Source: Ciceribacter ferrooxidans
Lineage (GTDB): Bacteria > Pseudomonadota > Alphaproteobacteria > Rhizobiales > Rhizobiaceae
Assembly (NCBI RefSeq): GCF_004137355.1
Contig: NZ_SDVB01000101.1
Coordinates: 62,001-126,000 of the forward strand
Direction of reading: 5' to 3'
DNA length: 64,000 bases
The notes beneath the pieces were generated by a model that saw only the letters and a program-made list of their open reading frames with translations, searched no databases and was not told the origin of the DNA. Shown here piece by piece: positions 8,113 to 16,878 of the stretch (its first letter is position 1; every line of letters starts with the position of its first letter). A program made the translations under genes and the position numbers.

Positions 8113-9383
8113 GGCGACACCTCCGGGCGCGTCTGCACGGCCGGCAGGCTGAGCTCGATCCGTTCGAGGAGCTCCGGCAGCTTCCAGATATGCGAGATGG
8201 TGAAGAGCGGACGTTCCCGGCGCAGACGCGGCGCGTGGCTGCGCCGTGTCGACCAGGAGAGAAACACGCTCATCATGCCGAAACGGTTGGCGCCGAGGAT
8301 GTCGCGCTCCAGATTGTTGCCGACCATGACGCTGCGAACCCGTTCCGCCTCGGTGAGGCCGAGTGCCTCCATGGCGGCGGAGAACATCTTCTGCGAGGGC
8401 TTCAGCTCGCCGACGTCGCCGGAAATGACGTGGGCTTCGAAGCGCTCCCACAAGCCGCGGGCACCGAGCACGTTCTCGAAGGTCGCGCGCGGCCCGTCGG
8501 CGACCAGAGCAAGCCGGTAACCGCTGCGCGAAAGCTGCTCCACCACCTCACCCGCTCCCGGAATGAGCGCAGCCTTCAGCACGACTTCCGTCCCCGATAT
8601 CTTCTCCTCGGTCGACTCGTCGACCAGCGTGTCGCCGCAATCGAGGAAGACGGCGGCAAGATGGGGGACAGTCGCGGGCAGCGAGGCGACGAGGGACGAT
8701 ACCCTCTGGGGAATCCACGCTTCAAGCTGCGGCCAAGGCACCAGTGCCAGCCCCTCCCCGGCGTCGCTGTCCCTGCCGAAACGCCAGGCGGGCGTGAACC
8801 GCATCCGCTTCAGTTTCAGCGCGGCAAGCCGGTTCTCGAGCGCGCTCGCGCCGATCAGCCCGCGGTCGGAAAACCGGTTCGACAGATGGACGCCCTGTGC
8901 GCCGGCAAAGGCGCCGCACATGCCCTCGATCAGCAGACCGGCTTTCGCCCGCATCTCGCCGGGATCCGCCCAATGTGCATGCTTTCCCGGTTCGAGATAG
9001 AGGACCGGCCGCGGCCCCTCGACGGGCGATGAACCGTCCGGCCGCGTCATTATGCGCCGTGCGCCGTGGCGCGAAGCCTCCACCTTCACCACCCGCCCGG
9101 CCGCATCGACATGCACCCAGACATGCTCCAGATCGTAAAGGTGCTGGATGTACCAGTCGTACCAGATCGCATATTCGATCACGTGATCCGCAACCGGCCG
9201 GATCGTGAATTTCGAGGAGACGGACTGCATCTCGCCCCGATAGACGGCGTAGCCGGCCGCGAGCGGGCGGAACGGTTCTCGGTCGTCGAACCTCAAGAGC
9301 GGGCAATGTCGCCCGGCGAGTGCGAGGTCGGGGTCTTCAGTCGATCCCGTGAGCACGCCAGGCATGGCGGAGAGAACGTTCAT
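8109..9383 (-). CDS. Two-domain protein: unknown N-terminal domain fused to HAD-family hydrolase
   Basis: A 424-residue protein. The C-terminal ~180 residues are a HAD phosphatase-like domain: motif I DCGDTLVD (248-255), motif II around VADG (294-297), motif III lysine in LKPS (~328), and motif IV GNNLERD (355-361). The N-terminal ~230 residues are not recognised; they are rich in aromatic residues (YAIWYDWYIQHLYD, HAHWADPGE) with several His and Asp, which could form a second active or binding site. The start at 9383 is set by the ATGA overlap with the ABC ATPase gene upstream, and its stop overlaps the 833-aa gene. A role in removing phosphate from an imported or modified sugar is possible but unproven. 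Confidence 0.72.
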   Translation of the reverse strand: MNVLSAMPGVLTGSTEDPDLALAGRHCPLLRFDDREPFRPLAAGYAVYRGEMQSVSSKFTIRPVADHVIEYAIWYDWYIQHLYDLEHVWVHVDAAGRVVKVEASRHGARRIMTRPDGSSPVEGPRPVLYLEPGKHAHWADPGEMRAKAGLLIEGMCGAFAGAQGVHLSNRFSDRGLIGASALENRLAALKLKRMRFTPAWRFGRDSDAGEGLALVPWPQLEAWIPQRVSSLVASLPATVPHLAAVFLDCGDTLVDESTEEKISGTEVVLKAALIPGAGEVVEQLSRSGYRLALVADGPRATFENVLGARGLWERFEAHVISGDVGELKPSQKMFSAAMEALGLTEAERVRSVMVGNNLERDILGANRFGMMSVFLSWSTRRSHAPRLRRERPLFTISHIWKLPELLERIELSLPAVQTRPEVSP

Positions 9384-10432
9384 GCCGCGGGCACCCCGGT
9401 GAGTTCGAGGCTTTCGGCGTGGTGGCAGCGCGCCTGCCGACCCGGCAGCACGGTCCGGAGCTCGGGGATCTCCATGCGGCAACGCTCATCGGCGTAGGCA
9501 CAGCGCGGATGGAACGGACAACCGGAGGGGACGTTCATCGCATCGGCGATCTCGCCCTTGAGGGGCACGCGCTTGCGCGCACGGTTGCCGCGCGGATCGG
9601 GTTGCGGAACGGCCGCAAGCAGCGCTTCGGTATAGGGATGCAGCGGTCGCGCGAACAGGGCATCGGTCTCGCCGACTTCCATCAGGCGGCCGAGATACAT
9701 CACCCCGACCCGGTCCGAGATGTGCTCGACCATGCCCAGATCGTGGGTAATGAAGAGGTAGGTGAGACCGAACTGCTCCTGCAGGTCCTGCATCAGGTTG
9801 ATGTTCTGCGCCGCGACCGACACGTCGAGCGCCGAGACGGCCTCGTCCGCGGCGATGAAACGCGGCTGGAGCGCGAGCGCGCGGGCAATCCCGATCCTCT
9901 GGCGCTGGCCACCGGAGAACGCATGTGGGTAGCGTGAGGCGTATTCGGGGCGAAGACCGACGAGCTGAAGCAGTTCCGCAACCCGGTCGGCGATTTCCGC
10001 CCGCGTACCGACGCCATGGATCACGAGGGGCTCGCCGACGAGATCGAGCAGCGTCATCCGCGGATCGAGCGAGGAATAGGGATCCTGGAAGATCATCTGC
10101 ATCTCGCGCCGTATCTGCCTCAGGTCGCGGTCGGAGAGGCCGGTGATGTCGACCACCTCTCCGCTCTCGCGCCTGAACAGGATTTCACCGCCGGTGAGAT
10201 CATAGGCCCTGAGGATCAGCCGGGCGATCGACGACTTGCCGGAGCCGCTCTCGCCGACCAGACCGAAGGTCTCGCCCTTGCGGATGTCGAAGGAGATGTC
10301 GTCGACCGCCTTGACGGTCGCAATCTCGCGATGACGCCAGCCGCCGAAGACCGGGAAGTGCTTCTTCGCACCGCGGACGGAGATCAGAACCTCGTCATCC
10401 ATCGAGAGTGCCTTGGTGGGTTGGAACGTCAT
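9380..10432 (-). CDS. Oligopeptide/oligosaccharide ABC importer ATPase (DppF/OppF type)
   Basis: One of the paired ATPases that power the locus A importer, acting on the inner face of the membrane. It has Walker A GESGSGKS (60-67), Q-loop FQDPYSSLDP, signature FSGGQRQR, a Walker B region followed by DEAVSALD, and the switch histidine in ITHDLG. The usual DEPxSALD proline is Ala here. The C-terminal extension with CPFHPRCAYADERC is typical of Opp/Dpp ATPases, where such cysteines can bind an iron-sulfur cluster. The start at 10432 overlaps the stop of the sister ATPase (ATGA). The glycosidase neighbours suggest that the solute is an oligosaccharide rather than a peptide. Confidence 0.92.
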   Translation of the reverse strand: MTFQPTKALSMDDEVLISVRGAKKHFPVFGGWRHREIATVKAVDDISFDIRKGETFGLVGESGSGKSSIARLILRAYDLTGGEILFRRESGEVVDITGLSDRDLRQIRREMQMIFQDPYSSLDPRMTLLDLVGEPLVIHGVGTRAEIADRVAELLQLVGLRPEYASRYPHAFSGGQRQRIGIARALALQPRFIAADEAVSALDVSVAAQNINLMQDLQEQFGLTYLFITHDLGMVEHISDRVGVMYLGRLMEVGETDALFARPLHPYTEALLAAVPQPDPRGNRARKRVPLKGEIADAMNVPSGCPFHPRCAYADERCRMEIPELRTVLPGRQARCHHAESLELTGVPAA

Positions 10433-11481
10433 TCGGCCGCCTCCGGAAGAACTTCGCCGGCAAGATGGCAACGCGCCACCTGCCCGCTCGGAAACCTTGC
10501 CTCAGCGGGCACGACGACATCGCAGCGGCCCGCGACCGCATGGTCGCAACGCGGATGGAAGGAGCAACCCTGCGGCACGCTGTAGGGATCGGGAACCGAA
10601 CCCCGGATCGTGCGCAGGCGCCGCGTCTTCTCCCCGCCGAGCCGCGGAATCGAACGCAGCAGAGCCTGGGTATAGGGATGCTTCGGCTCGTAGAAGATCT
10701 CGTCGACGGTGCCCGTCTCGATCACCCGGCCGAGATACATCACTGCGACACGGTCGGCGATATCCGCCACCACGCCGAAGTTGTGGGTGATGAAGACGAT
10801 CGCCATGCCGAGTTCCTGCTGCAGGGATTTGAGGAGGTGCAGGATCTGGGCTTCCGTAGTGACGTCGAGCGCCGTGGTGGGCTCGTCGGCGATCAGCAGT
10901 GTCGGATCGCAAGCGAGCGCCAGCGCAATCATCGCCCGCTGACGCATGCCGCCCGACAGGTGATGCGGATAGCGGTCGACGATGTCGTGCGGACGCGGCA
11001 TCTGCACCTTCGCGAGCAACTCGATCGCCCGCGCCCGCGCTTCGGCTTTCGACACCTTGCGATGCAGCATGACCGTACGCATGATCTGCGTCCCGATCGT
11101 GTGCACCGGCGACAGCGCCGTCATCGGCTCCTGGAAAACCATGCCGATCTCGCCGCCGCGCAGGCTCCTCATGGTCCGGCTCTGGCGATGCTCGGCGGAA
11201 ATCAGCACCTCGCTGCCATCCTTGCGGCGAAACCGGACACTGCCGCCGGCGTCGACCGCATTGGCGGCCGTCAGCCGCATGATCGAACGCGCGGTGACGG
11301 ACTTGCCCGAGCCGCTTTCCCCGACGATGCCGAGCACCTCGCCCTTGTCGACGTGGTAGGAAACGCCGTTGACCGCCCTGACGACGCCGTCCCGGGTCGG
11401 GAAATGCACCGCCACTTCATGGAGCTCGAGGAGACGGCCCGGGGGCATGGCGTTCTGAGAAGTATTCGAAGGCTGTGACAT
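10429..11481 (-). CDS. Oligopeptide/oligosaccharide ABC importer ATPase (DppD/OppD type)
   Basis: A 350-residue first ATPase of the importer. Walker A is GESGSGKS (54-61). Other motifs are Q-loop [10 protein letters not shown], signature LSGGMRQR, Walker B ending in ADEPTTALD and H-loop ITHNFG. The C-terminal [15 protein letters not shown] cysteine motif is the Opp/Dpp type. It starts 12 bases after the permease gene and overlaps the next ATPase by four bases. With the partner ATPase, two permeases and the binding protein it makes a complete five-gene importer. Confidence 0.92.
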   Translation of the reverse strand: MSQPSNTSQNAMPPGRLLELHEVAVHFPTRDGVVRAVNGVSYHVDKGEVLGIVGESGSGKSVTARSIMRLTAANAVDAGGSVRFRRKDGSEVLISAEHRQSRTMRSLRGGEIGMVFQEPMTALSPVHTIGTQIMRTVMLHRKVSKAEARARAIELLAKVQMPRPHDIVDRYPHHLSGGMRQRAMIALALACDPTLLIADEPTTALDVTTEAQILHLLKSLQQELGMAIVFITHNFGVVADIADRVAVMYLGRVIETGTVDEIFYEPKHPYTQALLRSIPRLGGEKTRRLRTIRGSVPDPYSVPQGCSFHPRCDHAVAGRCDVVVPAEARFPSGQVARCHLAGEVLPEAAE

Positions 11482-11493
11482 GGTGCTGTTCCG

Positions 11494-12654
11494 TCAATGG
11501 CCGTAGGGGTCGGCCGCGTCGCGAAGGCCATCACCGATGAAGTTGAAGGCGAGCACCACGAGAACGACGGCCGCACCCGGCGCGAGAAGCCACGGCGCGA
11601 GCGAAATGGTGCGCAAGTTCTGGGCGTCCTGCAGCAGCACACCCCAGCTCACGACCGGCGGGCGAAGTCCGAGGCCGAGAAAGCTGAGCGCCGTCTCGCC
11701 GAGGATCATTTCCGGGATCGCGAGCGTGACGGCCGCGATGATGTAGCTGGTCATGGCCGGGAGCATGTGCCGTGTGACGATGCGATACTCCGAGGCGCCC
11801 ACGAGCCGGGCCGCCATGACGTAGTCTTCCGATTTCAGCGACAGAAAACGGCCGCGGACGACCCGCGCGAGATGGGTCCAGCCGATCAGCGACAGGATGA
11901 TGGTGATCAGCACGTAGACGAACAGCGGATCCCAGTTGATCGGCAGCGCTGCGGCGAGCCCCATCCACAGCGGAATGGTCGGGATCGACCGGATGAATTC
12001 CATGAGCCGCTGGATCGCTGCATCGATCCAGCCGCCGTAGTAGCCGGAGACGGCCCCGAGTGCGAGGCCGAGGACAAAGGAGAAGGCAACCCCGATCAGA
12101 CCGGCGGAGAGCGTCACGCGCGCGCCATAGAGGAGGCGGCTGAAGAGATCGCGCCCGAGGGAATCCGTTCCCATGAGGTTGATCTTCTGGCGGCGGTCGT
12201 CGATCCCGAAAAAATGCAGCTTCGTTTCGACGAGACCGAGAAACCTGTAGGTCTCCCCTTCGACGAAGAAGCGGATCGGCAGCACCTTGCTTCGATCCTC
12301 CGCGTAGATCACCCGGGCCGTCTCCGGGTCACGGGAGCGCTTCACCGCATAGACGAAGGGGCGCTGCAACTGCCCCTCGTGCAGGACGCGAACCACGCTC
12401 GGCGGAGTGAAGGTATTGATGCGGTTGATCGTGTTCGGCGTGTACGGCGACATGAAATCCGCAAAGAGCGCCAGGAAGCCGACACAGACCATGAAAACGA
12501 GCGAAGCCACCGCCAGCCGGTGCTGGCGGAAACGCCACCAGACGAGCGTCCAGGGCTTGGCGGTGTAGCTGGCGTCAGCCTTCAGCTCGTCCTTTACGAG
12601 CGGCGGAGCCTCGAGGATTGCGTCGGTCGCGGGAAAGGTGCCGGTATCGGTCAT
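11494..12654 (-). CDS. ABC importer permease (DppC/OppC type) with periplasmic insertion
   Basis: A 386-residue inner-membrane permease. The first membrane helix (about residues 47-66) is followed by the LGTDxLGRD-like segment MGTDSLGRDLFSRLL (161-175) of the DppC family, then further helices and the EAA-type coupling loop (AARLVGASEYRIVTRHMLP). Between helix 1 and that segment lies an unusually long loop, roughly residues 86-158, containing charged stretches. Standard DppC proteins of about 300 residues lack it. The ATG at 12654 comes 7 bases after the DppB-type gene. The extra loop may shape docking of the binding protein for a bulky glycan. Confidence 0.9.
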   Translation of the reverse strand: MTDTGTFPATDAILEAPPLVKDELKADASYTAKPWTLVWWRFRQHRLAVASLVFMVCVGFLALFADFMSPYTPNTINRINTFTPPSVVRVLHEGQLQRPFVYAVKRSRDPETARVIYAEDRSKVLPIRFFVEGETYRFLGLVETKLHFFGIDDRRQKINLMGTDSLGRDLFSRLLYGARVTLSAGLIGVAFSFVLGLALGAVSGYYGGWIDAAIQRLMEFIRSIPTIPLWMGLAAALPINWDPLFVYVLITIILSLIGWTHLARVVRGRFLSLKSEDYVMAARLVGASEYRIVTRHMLPAMTSYIIAAVTLAIPEMILGETALSFLGLGLRPPVVSWGVLLQDAQNLRTISLAPWLLAPGAAVVLVVLAFNFIGDGLRDAADPYGH

Positions 12655-12661
12655 ATGCGCC

Positions 12662-13648
12662 TCATGAGAACCGGATGCGCGGGTCGGACAGCGCAAGAAG
12701 AATGTCGGAGAGCAGGGTGCCGATGACGGTGAAGACGCTCAGGATCAGGATGAAGCTGCCGGCGAGATACATGTCCTGCATCTTGAGCGCCTGCAGGAGA
12801 AGCGGACCGGTCGTCGGCAGGTTGAGCACCACGGCCGTGATCACGTCGCCGGAAAAGAGGGCCGGCAGTGCCCAACCGACGGTGGAGATGAACGGATTGA
12901 GGGCGATGCGAACCGGGTAGCGCCATACGACGGTGCGTTCGCCGAAACCCTGCGCATAAGCAGTTTCCACATAGGGCTTGCGCAGTTCGTCCAGCATGTT
13001 CGCCCGCATGACGCGGATCAGCCCCGCCGCCCCGCCGGTTGCCAGCACCAGCAGCGGGATCCAGATGTGCGAGAGCATATTGACGACCTTCGCAAGGTCC
13101 CACGGTTGCCCCTCGAACTGCGGGGATACGAGCCCGCCGACGTCGAGGTGCAGCCACATATACGTCATCCACATCAGAACGAGAGCCAGCAGGAAGTCGG
13201 GCACACCCTTGCCGAGGAAACCGAAGACGGTGAACACGTAATCGAACACCGAGTATTGCCGCGTTGCCGAATAGACACCGACAGGAATGGCGATCAGCCA
13301 CGTAAACACCATGCTGAGCGTCGAGATGAGCAGCGTGAGGCCGAGACGTTCCCAGATGAGATCGCCGACGGCAGCGTTCCATTCGAGCGACCGCCCGAAG
13401 TCGCCATGGAGAACGATGTTGGAAATCCATCGCCAGTATTGCACCAGAAGGGGATCGTTGAGCCCGTAGCGGGCCCGCATCATCGCTTCCTCCGTCTCGC
13501 TGATGAAGTCGCCGCTGTTTCGAAGCTGGGCCGCATAGGCGGTCACAAAGTCGCCCGGCGGCAACTGGATGATGACGAACGAGATGAACGAGACGAAGAT
13601 CAATGTGGGAATGGCCCACATGGAGCGCGTGACAACATACTTCAGCAC
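12662..13648 (-). CDS. ABC importer permease (DppB/OppB type)
   Basis: A 328-residue inner-membrane permease with an N-terminal helix, the conserved periplasmic loop containing LHGDFGRSLEWNAAV, about five further helices and the coupling loop (ETAYAQGFGERTVVWRYPVR). The start is GTG at 13648, preceded by AGGAGG at ideal spacing. It is separated from the binding-protein gene by 148 bases that hold a strong hairpin, as expected when permeases are made in smaller amounts than the binding protein. It pairs with the DppC-type permease downstream. Confidence 0.92.
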   Translation of the reverse strand: MLKYVVTRSMWAIPTLIFVSFISFVIIQLPPGDFVTAYAAQLRNSGDFISETEEAMMRARYGLNDPLLVQYWRWISNIVLHGDFGRSLEWNAAVGDLIWERLGLTLLISTLSMVFTWLIAIPVGVYSATRQYSVFDYVFTVFGFLGKGVPDFLLALVLMWMTYMWLHLDVGGLVSPQFEGQPWDLAKVVNMLSHIWIPLLVLATGGAAGLIRVMRANMLDELRKPYVETAYAQGFGERTVVWRYPVRIALNPFISTVGWALPALFSGDVITAVVLNLPTTGPLLLQALKMQDMYLAGSFILILSVFTVIGTLLSDILLALSDPRIRFS

Positions 13649-13740
13649 GACGCCACCTCCTGTTCCCTATACGTCGCCCCGGTTGCCGGCACCCATTGCC
13701 GAGCAGGAACCGGGATCCTCCACAAGCGGGTCCGAGACGG

Positions 13741-13770
13741 GGACCGCCGGCGGCTCCGTGCCGGCGGTCC
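13741..13770 (-). terminator. Intercistronic hairpin between binding-protein and permease genes (locus A)
   Basis: Perfect 11-bp inverted repeat GGACCGCCGGC / GCCGGCGGTCC with an 8-base loop. It has no following T-run on the transcribed strand, so it is more likely an mRNA-stabilising or partial attenuation hairpin than a full terminator. Confidence 0.6.
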
Positions 13771-13796
13771 GCCGTGATCTCCCGCGATCCTGCCGG

Positions 13797-15701
13797 CTAC
13801 TGCGCCATCCACATCTGCTGCGTGGCGCCGAGACCGATGCCGCGCGTGATGTCGTCCTCGATCAGGTCGTCGGGGAAGTTCATGAAGTTGTTCTTCACCA
13901 CCGAAATGGCCGGCAGCTCTCCCACGACGCCGATGACCCAGCCCTGCGTGACGAAGGTCTTGATCAGGTCGTTGAGGGCCGCATCCGCCTCCTTGCGGTC
14001 GGCGGCCTTGGCGGCCTTGTCCCAGTCGGCAAAGAGCGTGCGGATCGGATGATCGGCCGGCGGCTCGATGCCATCGGCCCCTTTCGTCGTGTACCAGATA
14101 TAATACTGATGGGCGTAGGAATCGTTGCCCATCATGATGCGCGGGTCGGCCGCAACGACCGACAGGCGGTCGAACGGATACCACTGCATCTGGAATTCAT
14201 TGTTGTCGCGGTTGGCGTCCCACTGGGTGCGGTCGATGATCCGCGGCAGCAGCTCGACGCCGATGTCCTTGTAGTTGGCGGCGACGATTTCCATAGTCTT
14301 CGGGCCGTTCGAATGCTCCATCTCCACCACGATTGACAGGCGCTTGCCGTCGGGACGCAGGCGGAAACCCTCACCGTCACGCTTGTCGAGACCGATGCCG
14401 TCCAGAAGTGCGTTCGCCTTGTCGGGATCGTACTCGGCCCAGTGCTTTTCCAGATCTGGATCGAAGTTCGGCGACCCGGACACGGGGGAGGCCTGGCGCG
14501 CTTCGGCGAGGCCCGAGAAGATCAGCTCGTTCACCGTCTCGCGGTCGATCGCGACGCTGAGCGCCTCGCGGAAATCGGAGGTTTCGAAGAGGCCGCGCAA
14601 CACCTCGTCCTTGACATTGAGGTTCGGCACGAGTGACCAGGTCTGCGCCTGCGTCCAACGATGGACCTTGTAGCCGCCCTTCTCCTCGTTCTCCTTGTAG
14701 AAGGTGAAGTCCTGCGGCTCGACATAGCGCATCTGCATGTCGATCTGCCCCTGGACGATCATCAGGTTGAATGCCTCCTGATCGCTGAACAGCTTGTGCG
14801 AGATGCGGTCGATGTAAGGCAGCTGGTTGCCGGCCTGGTCGACGGCGTAATAGTAGGGATTGCGCACCATCGTGACGACGTCGCCCGGGGCCGGCTTTTC
14901 GATCTTCCACGCCGTGATCACCGGCAGGTCCGGGTTCTGCCACCAGGCGGTCGCGGCCCCCTTCGAACCCCAGAGATCGGTCCACTTCTCGACGCCGAAC
15001 TTCGCGGCAGCGGCCTTCAGCTCATCCTCAGAGGCATACTTGTTGTTGAACTGCTTGAGGTAGTGCTTGGGGAAGAGGAAGCTCGGACGATCGAGGCTCG
15101 GGTCGCCCGTGGAGTCCTTCGCCAGGATCTCGAGGAAATAGACATATGGTTCGTCGAACTTCACCTTGAAGGTCTGCTCGTCGACGACTTCCAGTTTCAT
15201 CGGCTTTCCGCCCGGCGCCAGGGTCTGGTCGATCGAAGCCAGAAGGTCCTTGTTCATGAAGACGTCGTCATACCAGAAGCGGACGTCCTCGGTTGTGACG
15301 GGCTCACCGTCGGACCACTTGAGACCCTTCAGCAGCGTGAAGGTGAATTCGCGGGAATCCTCGCTGACCGAATAGGACGAGATGTAGCCCGGCACCAGCC
15401 CAAGCGGCCCGCCCGGCTTCTGCGACCACTTGACGACGCGCTCCTCCATCAACTTCGTCGGCCCCCAGCGATCGCCCGGGCCCTTGTAGGCGCGCTGCCA
15501 GTTGCCGCCATATTTGCCGACCTCTGCAGCTTTCAGAACGGTCGGCTTCTCCGGAAGACGTTGCTCGACCGGGGGCAGCTTGCCGGCCTTTACCTGCTCG
15601 GTCAGCATCGGCGACTCCTGAAACGCCAGAGCCGATCCCGCGAGGCACGTCGCCATCAGTACAGCAAGAGAAGATGCGAAAATATTTGCATTAAAAAACA
15701 T
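13797..15701 (-). CDS. Periplasmic solute-binding protein, family 5 (oligopeptide/oligosaccharide type)
   Basis: A 634-residue exported binding protein that captures the solute for the locus A importer. The first ~26 residues are a signal peptide ending ...CLAGSALA before FQESP. The body has the family 5 features: LLKGLKWSDGEPVTTEDVRF, YKKV-like substrate-cleft segments and a long second lobe. The ATG at 15701 (MFFNAN) follows GGGAGG at good spacing, so the in-frame start 21 bases further upstream is rejected. At this length it belongs to the long-form proteins that often bind oligosaccharides in rhizobia; that specificity is inferred from its glycosidase neighbours. Confidence 0.88.
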   Translation of the reverse strand: MFFNANIFASSLAVLMATCLAGSALAFQESPMLTEQVKAGKLPPVEQRLPEKPTVLKAAEVGKYGGNWQRAYKGPGDRWGPTKLMEERVVKWSQKPGGPLGLVPGYISSYSVSEDSREFTFTLLKGLKWSDGEPVTTEDVRFWYDDVFMNKDLLASIDQTLAPGGKPMKLEVVDEQTFKVKFDEPYVYFLEILAKDSTGDPSLDRPSFLFPKHYLKQFNNKYASEDELKAAAAKFGVEKWTDLWGSKGAATAWWQNPDLPVITAWKIEKPAPGDVVTMVRNPYYYAVDQAGNQLPYIDRISHKLFSDQEAFNLMIVQGQIDMQMRYVEPQDFTFYKENEEKGGYKVHRWTQAQTWSLVPNLNVKDEVLRGLFETSDFREALSVAIDRETVNELIFSGLAEARQASPVSGSPNFDPDLEKHWAEYDPDKANALLDGIGLDKRDGEGFRLRPDGKRLSIVVEMEHSNGPKTMEIVAANYKDIGVELLPRIIDRTQWDANRDNNEFQMQWYPFDRLSVVAADPRIMMGNDSYAHQYYIWYTTKGADGIEPPADHPIRTLFADWDKAAKAADRKEADAALNDLIKTFVTQGWVIGVVGELPAISVVKNNFMNFPDDLIEDDITRGIGLGATQQMWMAQ

Positions 15702-15799
15702 GCCAACCTCCCAGTTCAGCAAACGGATCCGCGATCCCCATGTTTTCTCGCGATATCGCCGTGAGGACGACGATCCGTCATGAATGAGGAAAAATCAAG

Positions 15800-15817
15800 G
15801 TGAAAAAATTTTTTCAC
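15800..15817. promoter_or_regulatory. Perfect 18-bp A/T palindrome before the binding-protein gene
   Basis: GTGAAAAAATTTTTTCAC is a perfect palindrome. It touches the stop codon of the LacI-family gene and lies about 100 bases before the binding-protein start. It could be an operator for an internal promoter of the importer genes or a weak 3'-end hairpin of the regulator mRNA. A similar but imperfect motif lies at 44702-44715 in locus B. Confidence 0.5.
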
Positions 15818-16875
15818 TATCCGACGATGGAAGAGCCACCGCTCTCACGCTCGATCAGACGACATCCGAGCTCGATCCTCGCTGCCGGCTGATCGCGGCC
15901 GGCGCCCGACAGCCTTTGCTCCAGCGCCTGGATCGTCGCCGCCGCCAAGGCGTCGAGTGGCACCCTGACCGTCGTCAGCGACGGCTGTGTGAGGTCACCG
16001 GGAGCGACGCCGTCGAAACCGACGACGGCGATATCGGCCGGAATGCGGAAGCCGAGCGCCTGAAGCTCAGTGAGCGCCCCGATCGCAAGATTGTCGGCGG
16101 CGCAGAAGACGGCGGTAAAGCCGTCGAGGCCACCCCGCTCGGCCACAAAGGCTCGCAAAGCCTCTCGGGCATGCTCCGGCTCGTAGCCTTTGGCGCAGAG
16201 CACCTCCCCGAGATCGGTCGACAAGTCCCGCTGCAAATAGGCGTCGTGAAAGCCGTCGAGGCGGCGCATGATCGTGCTGCGGCCGCGCCAGGTGAGGTGC
16301 AGTATCCGCCGATGACCGTTTGCAAGCAGCCATTCCGTCGCGAGCCGGGCGCCATAGCGATTGGCCGGAGCGACCGTGTCGATGCTCATCGTCGGGTCCT
16401 CACCGTTCAGCAGGACAACGGCAATGTCGCTGCCGGCAAGACCTTTCAGAAGTTTCGGATTGTCGTCGAAGACGACGGCGATCGCTTCCGCTTCCGCGGC
16501 GCGCGCGCCCGCAAGGATCTCGGTGGCGTTGAGCTGTGGCGCACCGCTATGCGCGACGATACGGATACCTCGCCGCTCGCATTCCCGTGAAAGCGCGGTC
16601 AGCAGCGTCCATGACACGAGATTGATGTCGTTGTGCGGCAGATTACCGGGCGGCACCGCGAGATAGAGGGTGCTGAGCGAGGCGATGGCACCCTTGCGCT
16701 GGCGCTTTGCGAGGTAGCCGAGCTTGCGCGCAGCCTCCAGGACACGTACGCGCACCTCCTGCGAAATCGGCGCCGTGCCGTTCAGGACATGGGAGACCGT
16801 GCTGAGTGCGACGCCGGCTTCCCGCGACACATCCTTGATACCGATCTTGCGGTCCGGTCGTCTTTCGAGGGGCAA
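15817..16875 (-). CDS. LacI/GalR-family transcriptional regulator (locus A)
   Basis: A 352-residue repressor with an N-terminal helix-turn-helix (IKDVSREAGVALSTVSHVLNG, residues ~13-33), hinge helix (VRVRVLEAARKLGYL) and a periplasmic-binding-protein-like effector domain. The start appears to be TTG at 16875, with GGAG about 9 bases upstream; the nearby ATG at 16882 is in another frame. It sits inside the operon, three bases after the PHP gene, so it is co-transcribed with the genes it probably controls. The likely effector is a sugar or uronate from the imported glycan. Confidence 0.88.
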   Translation of the reverse strand: MPLERRPDRKIGIKDVSREAGVALSTVSHVLNGTAPISQEVRVRVLEAARKLGYLAKRQRKGAIASLSTLYLAVPPGNLPHNDINLVSWTLLTALSRECERRGIRIVAHSGAPQLNATEILAGARAAEAEAIAVVFDDNPKLLKGLAGSDIAVVLLNGEDPTMSIDTVAPANRYGARLATEWLLANGHRRILHLTWRGRSTIMRRLDGFHDAYLQRDLSTDLGEVLCAKGYEPEHAREALRAFVAERGGLDGFTAVFCAADNLAIGALTELQALGFRIPADIAVVGFDGVAPGDLTQPSLTTVRVPLDALAAATIQALEQRLSGAGRDQPAARIELGCRLIERESGGSSIVG

Positions 16876-16878
16876 GCG

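Noticed and set aside
8113-8451. Upstream in-frame extension of the 833-aa protein.
   Set aside because: It overlaps the HAD gene in another frame and lacks homology to the N-terminus of the locus B homologue. The ATGA start at 8112 fits the operon pattern.
5632-8520. A long plus-strand frame of about 960 codons over the 833-aa gene.
   Set aside because: Antisense shadow. The minus-strand frame has a homologue in locus B and ATGA coupling to its neighbours.
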